Assembly: GCF_040493455.1 (NCBI RefSeq)
Contig: NZ_JANFDA010000004.1
Location: 186,001-250,000 of the forward strand
Reading direction: 5' to 3'
DNA length: 64,000 bases
Source: Microcosmobacter sp040493455
Lineage (GTDB): Bacteria; Bacteroidota; Bacteroidia; Flavobacteriales; Flavobacteriaceae
Below the pieces are notes generated by a model. The model did no database searches, was not told the DNA's origin, and was given only the letters and a program-made list of their open reading frames with translations. Within the stretch, counting starts at the first letter, position 1; each line of letters starts with the position of its first letter. Both the position numbers and the translations under genes were made by a program. Below, piece by piece: positions 17,657 through 27,725 of the stretch.

Positions 17657-18750
17657 TATATGTTTAACAGTTTTTCAACCTCATCTACAATGTCTTTTGT
17701 AGCATTGGGCATGGCTAGTTTTTTAATATTTTCTCCTAATGTTCGTTGCTTATCTTGGGAGCTAACTAGCTGTGTAAATGCGTTTTCAAAATCAACATCC
17801 AAATCACTTTCTTTAACCATCATAGCCGCATCTTTCTCTACAATTGCCATTGCGTTTTTAGCCTGATGATCTTCTGCCACATTCGGAGATGGAATAAAAA
17901 TCACTGGCTTACCAACAACACACAACTCTGATACCGAACTTGCTCCTGCTCTCGAAATAATAATATCGGACGCAGCATAAGCCAAATCCATCGTATTAAT
18001 AAAAGGGTGCACCTGGACATTATCCAGCTTATTATATTGCTTGTATTCTGAATAATATAGCTTACCACACTGCCAAATGACTTGCACATTTTGTGTTTGA
18101 AAAAACTCTAGTTTGTCTTCGATCAATTGATTAATTCTTCTAGAACCTAGGCTTCCTCCTAAAACTAATAGGGTGTACTTCCCATGGTTTAGTTTGAAGT
18201 TTGTTTTTGCATCAACTGTCTTGCCTTCAATATGAAGCAAGTCTTCGCGTATTGGGTTTCCGGTTTTTATAATTTTTTCCTTCGGAAAGAAACGCTCCAA
18301 GTCATCATAAGCCACACAAATTTTATTCACCTTTTTCGATAACAACTTGTTAGTGATACCAGGAAAAGAGTTTTGCTCTTGAATAAGACTAGGTATCTTT
18401 TTCCCTGAAGCTACTTGCAGCAATGGACCACTAGCAAAACCTCCAGTACCTATGGCAACATCGGGCTTAAATGTTTTGATAATCTTTCTGGCCTTCATCA
18501 AACTGCTCAACAACTTGAAAGGGAACATCAGGTTTTTCAGCGTTAACTTTCGCTGGATTCCGGAAATCCAAAGTCCTTCAATATTATATCCAGATTGAGG
18601 CACTTTCTCCATTTCCATTCTATCCTTAGCACCTACAAACAAAAATTCAGCATTAGGAAAGCGTTGTTTCAATTCGTTAGCAATTGCAATGGCAGGATAG
18701 ATATGTCCCCCTGTTCCCCCTCCAGATAATATGATCTTATAATTGCTCAT
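17656..18750 (-). CDS. murG: Undecaprenyl-PP-MurNAc-pentapeptide GlcNAc transferase MurG
   Basis: Peripheral membrane GT28 glycosyltransferase that converts lipid I to lipid II; 364 residues. The glycine-rich loops are GGGTGGHIYPAIAI near residue 10 and LGGSLGSRRIN in the second Rossmann domain. The donor-site segment is ISRAGASSVSELCVVGKP, then PSPNVAEDHQAKNA. Its ATG overlaps the final A of the ftsW stop (TAATG). Typical family length. Confidence 0.97.
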   Translation of the reverse strand: MSNYKIILSGGGTGGHIYPAIAIANELKQRFPNAEFLFVGAKDRMEMEKVPQSGYNIEGLWISGIQRKLTLKNLMFPFKLLSSLMKARKIIKTFKPDVAIGTGGFASGPLLQVASGKKIPSLIQEQNSFPGITNKLLSKKVNKICVAYDDLERFFPKEKIIKTGNPIREDLLHIEGKTVDAKTNFKLNHGKYTLLVLGGSLGSRRINQLIEDKLEFFQTQNVQVIWQCGKLYYSEYKQYNKLDNVQVHPFINTMDLAYAASDIIISRAGASSVSELCVVGKPVIFIPSPNVAEDHQAKNAMAIVEKDAAMMVKESDLDVDFENAFTQLVSSQDKQRTLGENIKKLAMPNATKDIVDEVEKLLNI

Positions 18751-19943
18751 TAAATTGTTTCGCTAAGTATTTCAAGAGGATTGTCCTCGTTAATTGTTTG
18801 TTCTTTTTCTTCTTGTCGTTTTGCACTTACACTAAGTATTATCCCTATTGCTAAGCATGTCATCCAAATTGATGTTCCTCCACTACTTATTAATGGTAAT
18901 GTTTGACCTGTAACTGGGAACAATTCTACAGCCACAGCCATATTTATTAATGCTTGAAACACAATTGGCAAGCCGACTCCCAGCACGAGAAGTTTTCCAA
19001 AAACTGACGTTGCTTTTTGTGAAACAATAACGATTCTAAACAACAACCATGAGTATAGAATCAACAAGAACACACCACCTATTAACCCATACTCTTCTAT
19101 TATTATCGCAAATATGAAATCGGAAGATGATTGTGGTAAAAAGTTTTTTTGTATGCTCTTACCAGGACCAAGTCCTTGAATGCCTCCAGAAGCAATAGCA
19201 ATTTTTGCTTTTTCGATTTGGTAATCTGCTTCAGTGTCTTCTCCGTTGGTAAAACTCTCAATTCTGCCCATCCATGTATCAACACGATTTGGCATAGCCT
19301 CTGGAAATGCTTTAGCTACCAGAATGAACATTGCAAATGCCACAACACCTGCACCTATGATCGTCACTAAATATTTTATTGGATAACCACCAATAAAAGT
19401 CAACATAACCACCATGGAAAAAATAATGGCTGTTGTTGAAAAGTTTGCTGGAAGAATAAGCATTAAGACTAAAAATACGGGTAACCATAAAGCAAGAACA
19501 GACTCCTTAAAGGTGATAGCCTTGTCTTTAATTTTTGATAGATATCTCGCCACATACACCATTAACACGACTGAAGCCAACGTAGATGTTTGAAACGACA
19601 TTCCAACGACTGGTATTTGAATCCATCGACTTGCATTGGCACCTCCAATAGTTTTACCTTGCACAATGGTAATTGCCAACAATACCAATACAATTGGTAA
19701 CATCACCATCGATAAGCCTCTAAAATATCTGTAAGGCACTTTGTGGACACCATACATTATTGCAAAGCCTAAAAACAAATGCATAAAGTGCTTCACGAAA
19801 TAGCTAAATGTATTGCCCGCTCCTCCAGTATAAGCAAGATTACTAGCTGCGCTATACACAGGTAAAAAAGAGAAAATTGCCAAAAGTGCTACTATAGCCC
19901 AGATGAGTCTATCTCCTTTTATGTTTGTTAGTAATCCTTTCAT
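18750..19943 (-). CDS. ftsW: SEDS-family glycosyltransferase FtsW
   Basis: Integral membrane SEDS protein with about 10 hydrophobic segments, 397 residues; it polymerises septal peptidoglycan with its partner FtsI, encoded in the same operon. The C-terminal half has the family motif FPVTGQTLPLISSGGTS, and an extracytoplasmic loop near residue 220 follows the pattern NRVDTWMGRIESF. The C-terminus is a short cytoplasmic tail rich in Glu. It follows murD by 19 bases. Confidence 0.95.
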   Translation of the reverse strand: MKGLLTNIKGDRLIWAIVALLAIFSFLPVYSAASNLAYTGGAGNTFSYFVKHFMHLFLGFAIMYGVHKVPYRYFRGLSMVMLPIVLVLLAITIVQGKTIGGANASRWIQIPVVGMSFQTSTLASVVLMVYVARYLSKIKDKAITFKESVLALWLPVFLVLMLILPANFSTTAIIFSMVVMLTFIGGYPIKYLVTIIGAGVVAFAMFILVAKAFPEAMPNRVDTWMGRIESFTNGEDTEADYQIEKAKIAIASGGIQGLGPGKSIQKNFLPQSSSDFIFAIIIEEYGLIGGVFLLILYSWLLFRIVIVSQKATSVFGKLLVLGVGLPIVFQALINMAVAVELFPVTGQTLPLISSGGTSIWMTCLAIGIILSVSAKRQEEKEQTINEDNPLEILSETI

Positions 19944-19962
19944 TATTTAAACCTAAAAACCT

Positions 19963-21294
19963 TTATAAGTTTCTCACTGCGTTTTTAAATTGACGTCCTC
20001 TATCTTCATAATTCTCAAATAAATCGAAGCTAGCACATGCTGGCGACAACAATACATTATCTCCTGCTTCTGCAACTTTATAAGCAATCTTTACAGCTTC
20101 ACTCATAAATTGCGTTTCGATAATAACATCCACCATACCTGAGAATGTTTTCATCAACTTTTCATTATCCACACCTAAGCACACAATAGCTTTGACCTTT
20201 TCATTTACAAAAGGGAACAACTCTTCATAGCTATTGCCTTTATCTTCTCCTCCTACAATCCACACTGTTGGTGCATCCATACTTTCTAAAGCATAATATG
20301 TAGCGTTAACATTAGTAGCCTTAGAGTCATTGATGTAGTCTACCTTGTTGATTTTGAGCACGTGCTCCAAACGATGTTCTACACCCTGGAAATTCTCTAG
20401 GCTTTCCCTTATGGTTTGTTTTCTAATCTTTAATAAATGCGCCACTGTTGATGCAGCCATCGCATTTTTAATATTGTGTTTACCCTCTAGTGCTATACTT
20501 TTTGTTGGCATAATGATTTGGTTGTTATCTATTGTTATTTTTATATTCTCTTTATCTATACAGGCGCCATTTTCTAACTTTTTTTCTAAAGAAAATGGCA
20601 ATAATTTGGATTGAACAGGATGCTTTTCCAACCAACTGGTTATCACTTCATCGTCGGCATCGTAAATGAAAAAGTCATCAGAAGTTTGATTCATTGCAAT
20701 TCTGAATTTTGAAGCGATATATGCTTCGAAATTGTAATCGTAACGATCCAAATGGTCTGGTGTAATATTGGTTAAAACAGCAATTTTTGGCTTGAAGGTT
20801 TGTATCCCGTCTAACTGAAAACTGCTTATCTCCAATACATAATTCGGGTAATCTTCCTCTAAAACTTGTTTCGCAAAGCTGTCGCCAATATTTCCAGCCA
20901 ATCCTACATTTAATTCTTGCTTTAAGACGTGATTCGTCAAGGTTGCTGTAGTAGTCTTTCCGTTACTACCTGTGATTCCGATAATAGTGGCATCTGTATA
21001 TTTTGATGCAAACTCTATTTCTGAAATCACAGGAGTCCCTAGAGCTATTAATTGGTGTACTATTGAAACCTTTTCAGGAATACCAGGGCTTTTCATAACC
21101 AGATCTGCATTCAGTATTTTAACTTCTGAATGTTGTCCGTCTTCCCATTCAATCTCATGATGTATAAGAACGTTCTTATAATTTTCCTTTATCGTTCCTT
21201 TGTCCGAGACAAAAACCTCAAAACCTTTAGCTTTTGCTAACAAAGCTGTTCCTACTCCGCTTTCTCCGCCTCCCAAAACAACGAGTCTCTTCAT
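19963..21294 (-). CDS. murD: UDP-MurNAc-L-Ala--D-Glu ligase MurD
   Basis: Cytoplasmic ligase that adds D-glutamate to UDP-MurNAc-L-Ala; 443 residues. The N-terminal Rossmann motif is VVLGGGESGVGTALLAKAKG and the P-loop is GITGSNGKTTT (106-116). Further marks are VLEISSFQLD, NITPDHLDRY, and the C-terminal INDSKATN and LSPACASFDLFENY, all diagnostic of MurD. It begins one base before the mraY stop region ends, with no spacer. Confidence 0.97.
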   Translation of the reverse strand: MKRLVVLGGGESGVGTALLAKAKGFEVFVSDKGTIKENYKNVLIHHEIEWEDGQHSEVKILNADLVMKSPGIPEKVSIVHQLIALGTPVISEIEFASKYTDATIIGITGSNGKTTTATLTNHVLKQELNVGLAGNIGDSFAKQVLEEDYPNYVLEISSFQLDGIQTFKPKIAVLTNITPDHLDRYDYNFEAYIASKFRIAMNQTSDDFFIYDADDEVITSWLEKHPVQSKLLPFSLEKKLENGACIDKENIKITIDNNQIIMPTKSIALEGKHNIKNAMAASTVAHLLKIRKQTIRESLENFQGVEHRLEHVLKINKVDYINDSKATNVNATYYALESMDAPTVWIVGGEDKGNSYEELFPFVNEKVKAIVCLGVDNEKLMKTFSGMVDVIIETQFMSEAVKIAYKVAEAGDNVLLSPACASFDLFENYEDRGRQFKNAVRNL

Positions 21295-22536
21295 CTATCT
21301 AATCTTCAAGGTCACGATCGTTAAAATGGCCAGCAGAATTCCTACAATCCAGAATCTGGTAACTATTTTACTTTCGTGATATCCTAATTTTTGATAATGG
21401 TGGTGTAAAGGAGACATCTTAAAAATGCGTCGCCCTTCTCCATATTTTTTCTTCGTGTACTTGAAATAGCTCACTTGTAACATTACCGATAGGTTTTCTG
21501 CCAAGAAGATTCCACATAGTAATGGAATCAACCACTCTTTTCTTACTGCTATTGCTATTACTGCTATGATTCCTCCTATTGTTAAACTTCCCGTATCACC
21601 CATAAACACTTGAGCTGGATACGTATTGTACCATAAGAATCCAACCAAAGCTCCTACGAATGCAGCGATGTATATGGTGATTTCTTCAACCCTCGGGATG
21701 TACATAATATTGAGGTAATCGGAGAAAATGATATTACCAGATACCCAAGCAAAAATCCCTAGCGTTAATACGATTATTGCCGAAGAACCTGCTGCCAATC
21801 CATCGATACCATCGGTTAGATTTGCTCCATTGGAAACTGCCGTGATAATGAATATTGAAGCTAAAATGAAAATGATCCAGGCATACTTACCTAAGTCTGG
21901 GTTTATCCAAGTGATTAAATCCGCATAATCGAATTCATTTTTCTTCACAAAAGGAATCGTAGTTTTAGTTGATTTCTCTTCATCCTTAAAAAACTTAGCT
22001 ACAGAAGTATTTGGGTCTTCTTGAAGCAACTGCTGTTGCTCAACCATAGGTATTTTCTCTTTTACGGTAACATCATTATGGAAATACAATGTTGCACCAA
22101 CTATAATCCCTAAGCCAACTTGGCCAAGCACTTTAAATCTTCCTTTCAGACCTTGTTTATCATTTTTGAATTTTTTGATATAATCATCTATAAAACCAAT
22201 GGCTCCCATCCAAACGGTGGTTATAATCAGTAATATGATATAGATGTTTTCAAGCTTCGACAATAACAGAACTGGAATGAGTGTCGCAAGAATAATTATG
22301 ATTCCTCCCATTGTTGGTGTCCCAGCCTTTTGAGCTTGCCCCTCTAACCCGAGGTCTCTAATGGTTTCTCCTACTTGCTTTTTTTGCAAAAACCTAATGA
22401 TGCGTTTACCATAAACTGTAGAAATCAGTAATGATAAAATGATAGCCATAGCTGCTCTAAAGGTGATAAACCCAAAGAGTGATGCTCCTGGAAACTGAAA
22501 TTGTTGTTCTAAATATTCGAATAGGTAATACAACAT
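21295..22536 (-). CDS. mraY: Phospho-MurNAc-pentapeptide transferase MraY
   Basis: Polytopic inner membrane enzyme (about 10 segments) that makes lipid I from UDP-MurNAc-pentapeptide and undecaprenyl phosphate. Key motifs are GTPTMGGIIII, DDYIKKF, NLTDGIDGLAAG and HHHYQKLG. At 413 residues it is about 50 longer than the E. coli enzyme: an inserted, charged loop (about 145-205, containing FFKDEEKSTKTTIPF) sits between membrane segments, a feature I associate with Bacteroidota MraY. The start overlaps the murE stop by one base. Confidence 0.97.
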   Translation of the reverse strand: MLYYLFEYLEQQFQFPGASLFGFITFRAAMAIILSLLISTVYGKRIIRFLQKKQVGETIRDLGLEGQAQKAGTPTMGGIIIILATLIPVLLLSKLENIYIILLIITTVWMGAIGFIDDYIKKFKNDKQGLKGRFKVLGQVGLGIIVGATLYFHNDVTVKEKIPMVEQQQLLQEDPNTSVAKFFKDEEKSTKTTIPFVKKNEFDYADLITWINPDLGKYAWIIFILASIFIITAVSNGANLTDGIDGLAAGSSAIIVLTLGIFAWVSGNIIFSDYLNIMYIPRVEEITIYIAAFVGALVGFLWYNTYPAQVFMGDTGSLTIGGIIAVIAIAVRKEWLIPLLCGIFLAENLSVMLQVSYFKYTKKKYGEGRRIFKMSPLHHHYQKLGYHESKIVTRFWIVGILLAILTIVTLKIR

Positions 22537-23999
22537 TATTTCTGCAATTGTGTTAAAAATTCCTGTACTATCTTATAATCATCAAAATCAAAGCGTTCTC
22601 CTTTAATTTCTTGGTAGGTTTCATGTCCTTTACCTGCAATGAGAATGATATCATTAGCATTAGCCATTTGACATGCTGCCTTTATCGCTTGTTTTCTATC
22701 GAGAATAGAGACTACTTTTTTGAAATTGATTGGCTCTACACCTTGCTCTATATCGTCTATAATTGATTGTGGCTCTTCACTTCGGGGATTATCGCTGGTA
22801 AAAATGACTTTGGTACTCAATTCTGAAGCAATGTGCCCCATTTTTGGACGCTTCGTTTTATCTCTATCACCTCCACAACCAACAACAGTTATGAGTTCTT
22901 CATTCTTTGTTCTTATTGAATTGATGGTCTCTAATACATTTTTTAAAGCATCTGGAGTGTGCGCATAGTCAACTATAGCAGTGATGTTTTCGTCTGATAC
23001 AATGTATTGGAATCGCCCACTAACACTTTCTAGCTCACTCATTAATCTGAGGCATTCTACCTTTTCCAACCCAAGCAACTGAGCCGTAGCATAGATCGCC
23101 GCCAGATTATAGGCATTAAAGTGCCCAACGAGTTTTGACCACAAATCATTCTCATTGATTTTCAGCAATAAACCTCCAAATTGATTTTCTAGAATCTGCG
23201 CTTTGTAATCAGCATAGGTTTTTAATGCATAGGTATACTTCCTTGCTGCTGTATTTTGCAACATTACTAAACCATTCTTATCATCTATATTGACCAATGC
23301 AAAAGCTTTGGCAGATAACTGATCGAAGAATCGTTTTTTTACATCTCTGTATTCTGCAAATGAAGCGTGATAGTCTAAATGGTCGTGCGATAAGTTGGTA
23401 AAGATTCCACCTTCAAAATACAAACCTTCAATACGGTTCTGATGAATTCCGTGCGAGCTCACTTCCATAAAGCAAAACTCAACGCCTTCATCATTCATCT
23501 GCTTTAAATGCGAGTTAATTACTAATGGATCTGGAGTTGTGTGTGTCGCATCATAGGCTTTATCGTCTACCATAATTTTTACAGTAGATAATAACCCAAC
23601 CTTGTATCCTGCTTTCTTGAATAACTGATATAGCAATGTGGCAACTGTAGTTTTACCATTTGTTCCTGTTACACCTACAAGTCTTAGATTCTCTGATGGC
23701 AATTCATAATAATTGGCTGCCATAAATGCTAATGCACTACTAGAGTCTTCAACCTCTACATAAGTAATTCCATCTCTGAGATTTTCTGGCAGTGCTTCAC
23801 AAACTACAGCTACTGAACCATTATCTATAGCCTTGTCTATATAATTGTGTCCATCGACACTCACACCAGAAATAGCTACAAAGACATCGTGCTCTGAAGC
23901 TTTACGAGAATCGTAATTAATTTCATCAATGACAATATTAGTACTGCCAACAACTGCATTGATAGTAACCTTATATAATATGTCCTTTAATGGTGTCAC
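22536..23999 (-). CDS. murE: UDP-MurNAc-tripeptide synthetase MurE, meso-DAP type
   Basis: Cytoplasmic ligase that adds the third amino acid to UDP-MurNAc-L-Ala-D-Glu; 487 residues. The P-loop is GVTGTNGKTTVATL (109-122). FTNLSHDHLDYH and VDYAHTPDALKN are family marks. The motif SDNPRSEEP near residue 402 is the DNPR signature of meso-diaminopimelate-adding enzymes, so this cell wall should contain meso-DAP. It overlaps both neighbours by single bases, consistent with tight translational coupling. Confidence 0.97.
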   Translation of the reverse strand: MTPLKDILYKVTINAVVGSTNIVIDEINYDSRKASEHDVFVAISGVSVDGHNYIDKAIDNGSVAVVCEALPENLRDGITYVEVEDSSSALAFMAANYYELPSENLRLVGVTGTNGKTTVATLLYQLFKKAGYKVGLLSTVKIMVDDKAYDATHTTPDPLVINSHLKQMNDEGVEFCFMEVSSHGIHQNRIEGLYFEGGIFTNLSHDHLDYHASFAEYRDVKKRFFDQLSAKAFALVNIDDKNGLVMLQNTAARKYTYALKTYADYKAQILENQFGGLLLKINENDLWSKLVGHFNAYNLAAIYATAQLLGLEKVECLRLMSELESVSGRFQYIVSDENITAIVDYAHTPDALKNVLETINSIRTKNEELITVVGCGGDRDKTKRPKMGHIASELSTKVIFTSDNPRSEEPQSIIDDIEQGVEPINFKKVVSILDRKQAIKAACQMANANDIILIAGKGHETYQEIKGERFDFDDYKIVQEFLTQLQK

Positions 24000-26014
24000 T
24001 AAATCGTTAATTCTACGGTTTGATTTTTTTTCACTTTTACACCTTTAGCTATAGATTGCTCTTTTACAATTCCCACACCACTCACTCTTACTTTCAGACC
24101 CATATTCTCTAATAATGCCATAGCATCCATAGTTGGCATGCCTTTTACATTTGGCATTATTGTTTTAAATGTTTCTGCGGTATCGAAATAATTTTCAAAA
24201 CTCTTTTCAGCGGTATTATCATTTACTGCCAAAGTCTTTACTTCATCAATCAGCGGTGTATCTGTATAAATTTTTTGTGCAATTTTTTTGAAGACTGGAC
24301 CTGAAACATCTGCACCATAGTATCCTTTCTTCACACTTGGCTTGTGGATTACTACAATGCATGAATATTTTGGATTTTCTGCTGGGAAATAACCTGCAAA
24401 TGAAGAGACGTAACGCTTATTCTCACTCCAATCTTTCATCCAGTATTCCGTCTGAGCTGTCCCCGTTTTTCCAGCCATAGAAAAGTTTTCAGAATGCAAA
24501 CGATAGCCTGTCCCATGCTTTTTCTCCACTACATTCTTAAGTAGCTGTTGTAATTTTTTGACTGTTGCTTCTGAACAAATCTTCTTGTTTATGACTTCTT
24601 TATCGAAAGACTCAACAACATTTCCATATTCTTTTACCTCTCTTAAAAAACGCGGTCTTAACATCTCCCCGCCATTTGCTATAGCATTGTAAAACGTAAG
24701 TGTTTGAAGTGGCGTCATTTTTACATTGTATCCATAAGCCATCCATTGCAGAGCAATACCACTCCAAAGCCCATTCTTTACTCTCGGGTCTGGTATTATC
24801 GGCTTTCCTTCTCCAAGAATTGGCAAGTCAAGCTGTTCATGCAAATCCATATCATAAAGCCCATCCACAAACTTTTTAGGGTTTTTACCATAGTGCTTAT
24901 CAATAGTTTTTACAATCCCTGTATTTGAAGACACTTCAAATGCTTTTGAAACGGTTATCTTACCATATCCTCCACGTCGAGAGTCTCTTACCTTGTTGCC
25001 ATAGAAACTCAAAATTCCTCCTTGCGTGTCTACCACGTCACTTGTGTCTATGACTTTATCTTCTAAAGCAACTGCCAAAGCCATTAACTTGAATGTTGAA
25101 CCTGGCTCATGCGATTCCCAGACGGCATAGTTTCGTTTCTCGTAGTAAGTTCCTTTTTCCGTTCTTCCTAAATTGGAAATTGCTCTAATTTCACCTGTAT
25201 TAGTTTCCATCACAACTACACAACCATGGTCTGCCTCATAGTATTCTAATTGTTCTAACAAAGCATGATGCGCTATATCTTGGATATTAGCGTCAATAGT
25301 AGTGTAGATATCATACCCATCTTGAGGCTCAACTTCATTATTATCTCTAATAGGTTTCCATTGACCATTACCTATCTTTTGCTTCATTCTGTGACCGTTC
25401 TTTCCTCGTAAATATTTTTCCCCAAAAGCTCCGTCTATTCCCGCTCTGGTCACATTTCCTTCCTCGTCAAATCGTTCGTATCCAATTGCTCTATGTGCAA
25501 TGCCTCCCATAGGATGCTCACGTTTAGTTTTCTGCTCTACAATTAACCCTCCCTTAAACGCACCGAGACTCAATAATGGAAAGTTTCTAAACCTTATATA
25601 GTCTGTATAGCTTAGGTTTCGAGCTAAAAGGAAATATCTATTCTTGTTTGTTCTTGCTTTGCGAATTTCTCTTTCGTAATGCCCTGATGATTTACCCAAA
25701 AATCTAGATAGCGAATCTGATAAAGACTTTACATTATCTTCAAAGTTTGCTGTAGAAGGGGTTAGCGCATCTAATCTGATATCGTATTTTGGAACTGAAG
25801 TCGCCAACAAACTACCATCTGCAGCATAAACGTTACCTCTATTGGCTGGGATTTCAACATTCTTTACTGTACGTTGCTCAGCAAGGCTTCTGTATTTGTC
25901 ACCTTGAATAAACTGAATGCTCATTAGTTTGAATACCACCGCAAGGACAAAAACAAACATGCAGCCAGCAACAAAATACAATCGGTTTAATATTTGTTTT
26001 TCTTCTACTGCCAA
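23999..26014 (-). CDS. ftsI: Septal penicillin-binding protein FtsI/SpoVD-type with PASTA domain
   Basis: Class B PBP, monofunctional transpeptidase, 671 residues. One membrane anchor (about 11-30) is followed by a dimerisation domain and the transpeptidase domain with the active-site SxxK in EPGSTFKLMA (near 305-314), an SSN motif in EVSSNTG and the KTGTAQ box near 517. The last about 60 residues (IMPNVKGMPTMDAMALLENM onward) form a single PASTA domain, which enteric FtsI lacks; this architecture is seen in Bacteroidota and in SpoVD. Works with FtsW of the same operon. Eight bases separate it from ftsL. Confidence 0.95.
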   Translation of the reverse strand: MAVEEKQILNRLYFVAGCMFVFVLAVVFKLMSIQFIQGDKYRSLAEQRTVKNVEIPANRGNVYAADGSLLATSVPKYDIRLDALTPSTANFEDNVKSLSDSLSRFLGKSSGHYEREIRKARTNKNRYFLLARNLSYTDYIRFRNFPLLSLGAFKGGLIVEQKTKREHPMGGIAHRAIGYERFDEEGNVTRAGIDGAFGEKYLRGKNGHRMKQKIGNGQWKPIRDNNEVEPQDGYDIYTTIDANIQDIAHHALLEQLEYYEADHGCVVVMETNTGEIRAISNLGRTEKGTYYEKRNYAVWESHEPGSTFKLMALAVALEDKVIDTSDVVDTQGGILSFYGNKVRDSRRGGYGKITVSKAFEVSSNTGIVKTIDKHYGKNPKKFVDGLYDMDLHEQLDLPILGEGKPIIPDPRVKNGLWSGIALQWMAYGYNVKMTPLQTLTFYNAIANGGEMLRPRFLREVKEYGNVVESFDKEVINKKICSEATVKKLQQLLKNVVEKKHGTGYRLHSENFSMAGKTGTAQTEYWMKDWSENKRYVSSFAGYFPAENPKYSCIVVIHKPSVKKGYYGADVSGPVFKKIAQKIYTDTPLIDEVKTLAVNDNTAEKSFENYFDTAETFKTIMPNVKGMPTMDAMALLENMGLKVRVSGVGIVKEQSIAKGVKVKKNQTVELTI

Positions 26015-26021
26015 TGCTTTG

Positions 26022-26342
26022 TTAGTTGCTTTGAGATTTAACTTTTATTTTTTTTGGTGGTATTAAGGATGTTTTTATTCCTTTTTCTGATACTTTTTTC
26101 ACGACTGATGATTGCATTTTCAAAGCCATCAATGTCTTTCGGCCTTCAACCATAATCGATCTTAATTCTTTCACTTCATTATTCAACCTTGCAATCTCGT
26201 GCACCTTCTGATCTGCACTGTGAGAGCTAGCAATCATTATCAAAGCCAAAACAGATATGAAGATGATCATCCTCCAATTCTTAAATGAATCATCGCTGAT
26301 CAAAAATTTCCCTCTAAGTATGCCGTATATGTTCTTCTTCAT
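26022..26342 (-). CDS. ftsL: FtsL-like cell division protein
   Basis: A 106-residue bitopic membrane protein: a short cytoplasmic N-terminus, one hydrophobic segment (about 25-42, MIIFISVLALIMIASS), then a periplasmic heptad-rich stretch (VHEIARLNNEVKELRSIMVE) that should form a coiled coil, and a basic tail. This is the architecture of FtsL, a member of the FtsQLB divisome complex. Sequence is too divergent for recognition by motif alone; the call rests on topology and the exact position between rsmH and ftsI. It overlaps rsmH by 4 bases. Confidence 0.85.
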   Translation of the reverse strand: MKKNIYGILRGKFLISDDSFKNWRMIIFISVLALIMIASSHSADQKVHEIARLNNEVKELRSIMVEGRKTLMALKMQSSVVKKVSEKGIKTSLIPPKKIKVKSQSN

Positions 26343-27247
26343 AGCTTCTCTGCTATTCTCAGCTTTGCACTTCTTGCTCTGTTATTTTGTTCTATCTCTT
26401 CTGCTGTTGGAATTATTAATCCTCCAACTTTTTTTAATGGCACTTCAAAACGCCCAAATACATCACGCTCTGGCTCTCCTTCGAAAAGTCCATTGCGTAT
26501 AAATCGTTTTACTAATCGATCCTCTAAAGAGTGGTACGATATAAAGCTTAAGCGTCCTCCTGTTTTTAGTAATTCTGAAGTTTGAAGCAGTAATTCTTTT
26601 AAAACCTCCAGTTCTTGGTTAACCTCAATCCGAATAGCCTGATAGATTTGGGCCAGAATCTTGTGTTCCTTTCTTGGTAACAAAAATCGTTGCAAGACCT
26701 GTTTTAATTCAACGCTGGTTTCAATGGGTTTATTTAGTCTGGCCGCAATTATTTCTCTTGCCATAGCTGGCGCTTGCCTTAGCTCTCCATAAACTTTCAG
26801 CACTGTTCTTATTTGATCTTCGGAATATGTATTCACCACATCATAAGCAGACAGGTCTCCATCTTGATTCATTCTCATGTCTAGCTGCCCATCGAATCTT
26901 GTGGAAAATCCTCTCTCGGGAACATCAAACTGATGTGAAGACACACCAAAATCAGCTAAAATTCCATCTACTTGCTTATATCCATAAAACTTCAAGAATC
27001 GTTTTACGTATCTAAAGTTTTCGTTGATTAGTAAAAATCGATTGTCATCAATGGTATTTGAAAGAGCGTCTTTATCTTGATCGAAAGCAATTAATCTTCC
27101 ATTTTCTCCTAGCCGATTTAATATCTCCCTGCTATGTCCGCCACCGCCAAAGGTGACATCCACATACACACCATCTTCTTTAATGTTTAAACCGTCTACT
27201 GTTTCTTGGAGCAGAACTGGATTATGATATTCCATTGTCGTCGTCAT
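26339..27247 (-). CDS. rsmH: 16S rRNA (cytosine-1402-N4)-methyltransferase RsmH
   Basis: SAM-dependent methyltransferase of 302 residues (formerly MraW). The SAM motif is YVDVTFGGGGHSREIL (27-42). Other family marks are ADFGVSSHQFD, PERGFSTRFDGQLDMRMNQ and SYHSLEDRLVKRF. It modifies C1402 in the ribosomal decoding centre. It overlaps mraZ by 26 bases upstream and ftsL by 4 bases downstream, so the head of the dcw operon is tightly packed. Confidence 0.97.
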   Translation of the reverse strand: MTTTMEYHNPVLLQETVDGLNIKEDGVYVDVTFGGGGHSREILNRLGENGRLIAFDQDKDALSNTIDDNRFLLINENFRYVKRFLKFYGYKQVDGILADFGVSSHQFDVPERGFSTRFDGQLDMRMNQDGDLSAYDVVNTYSEDQIRTVLKVYGELRQAPAMAREIIAARLNKPIETSVELKQVLQRFLLPRKEHKILAQIYQAIRIEVNQELEVLKELLLQTSELLKTGGRLSFISYHSLEDRLVKRFIRNGLFEGEPERDVFGRFEVPLKKVGGLIIPTAEEIEQNNRARSAKLRIAEKL

Positions 27248-27692
27248 CTTGTCCCATTACTTCTTCTGCCAAATCAGCAAAATCTACTGTAGCATCATCT
27301 ATAGCTTTTTCATAGCGTTGCTTATCCCAAATTTCAACGATATGAACAGCTGATGCCATAACCACATCTTTAGTTATTCCTGAAAAGGCCATAAGATCTT
27401 TGGGCACCAATAATCTGCCAGAGTTATCAACTTCAATAATCTTCACACCAGCAGTAAAACGTCTTATAAAGTCGTTGTTCTTTTTCTTGAAGCGATTGAG
27501 CTTATTAACCTTTGACATAAGCGCATTCCATTCTTCCATAGGGTATAATTCCAAACATGGTTGAAAGACTGCTCGCTTAAGCACAAACCCTTGTTGCAAA
27601 ACAGGAGACAACTGCTTTTTTAAAGCAGAAGGAAGAAGTACTCTTCCTTTTGCATCTGCTTTGCATTCGTATGTGCCTATTAATGGGTTCAA
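27222..27692 (-). CDS. mraZ: Transcriptional regulator MraZ
   Basis: A 156-residue AbrB-like DNA-binding protein with two MraZ domains (ECKADAKGRVLLPSALKKQL, then IEVDNSGRLLVPKDLMAF). It binds TGGG repeats in front of its own gene and controls the dcw cluster. The open frame can be read back to a GTG at 27749, but that codon lies inside the operator repeats and upstream of the probable transcription start. I therefore choose the TTG at 27692 (MNPLIGTYEC), which gives the normal family length and N-terminus. Another in-frame TTG at 27728 is inside the -7 box and unlikely. Confidence 0.9.
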   Translation of the reverse strand: MNPLIGTYECKADAKGRVLLPSALKKQLSPVLQQGFVLKRAVFQPCLELYPMEEWNALMSKVNKLNRFKKKNNDFIRRFTAGVKIIEVDNSGRLLVPKDLMAFSGITKDVVMASAVHIVEIWDKQRYEKAIDDATVDFADLAEEVMGQDDDDNGIS

Positions 27693-27725
27693 ATATTTGG
27701 TTTTAAGCTTGTAACGACTATGATT

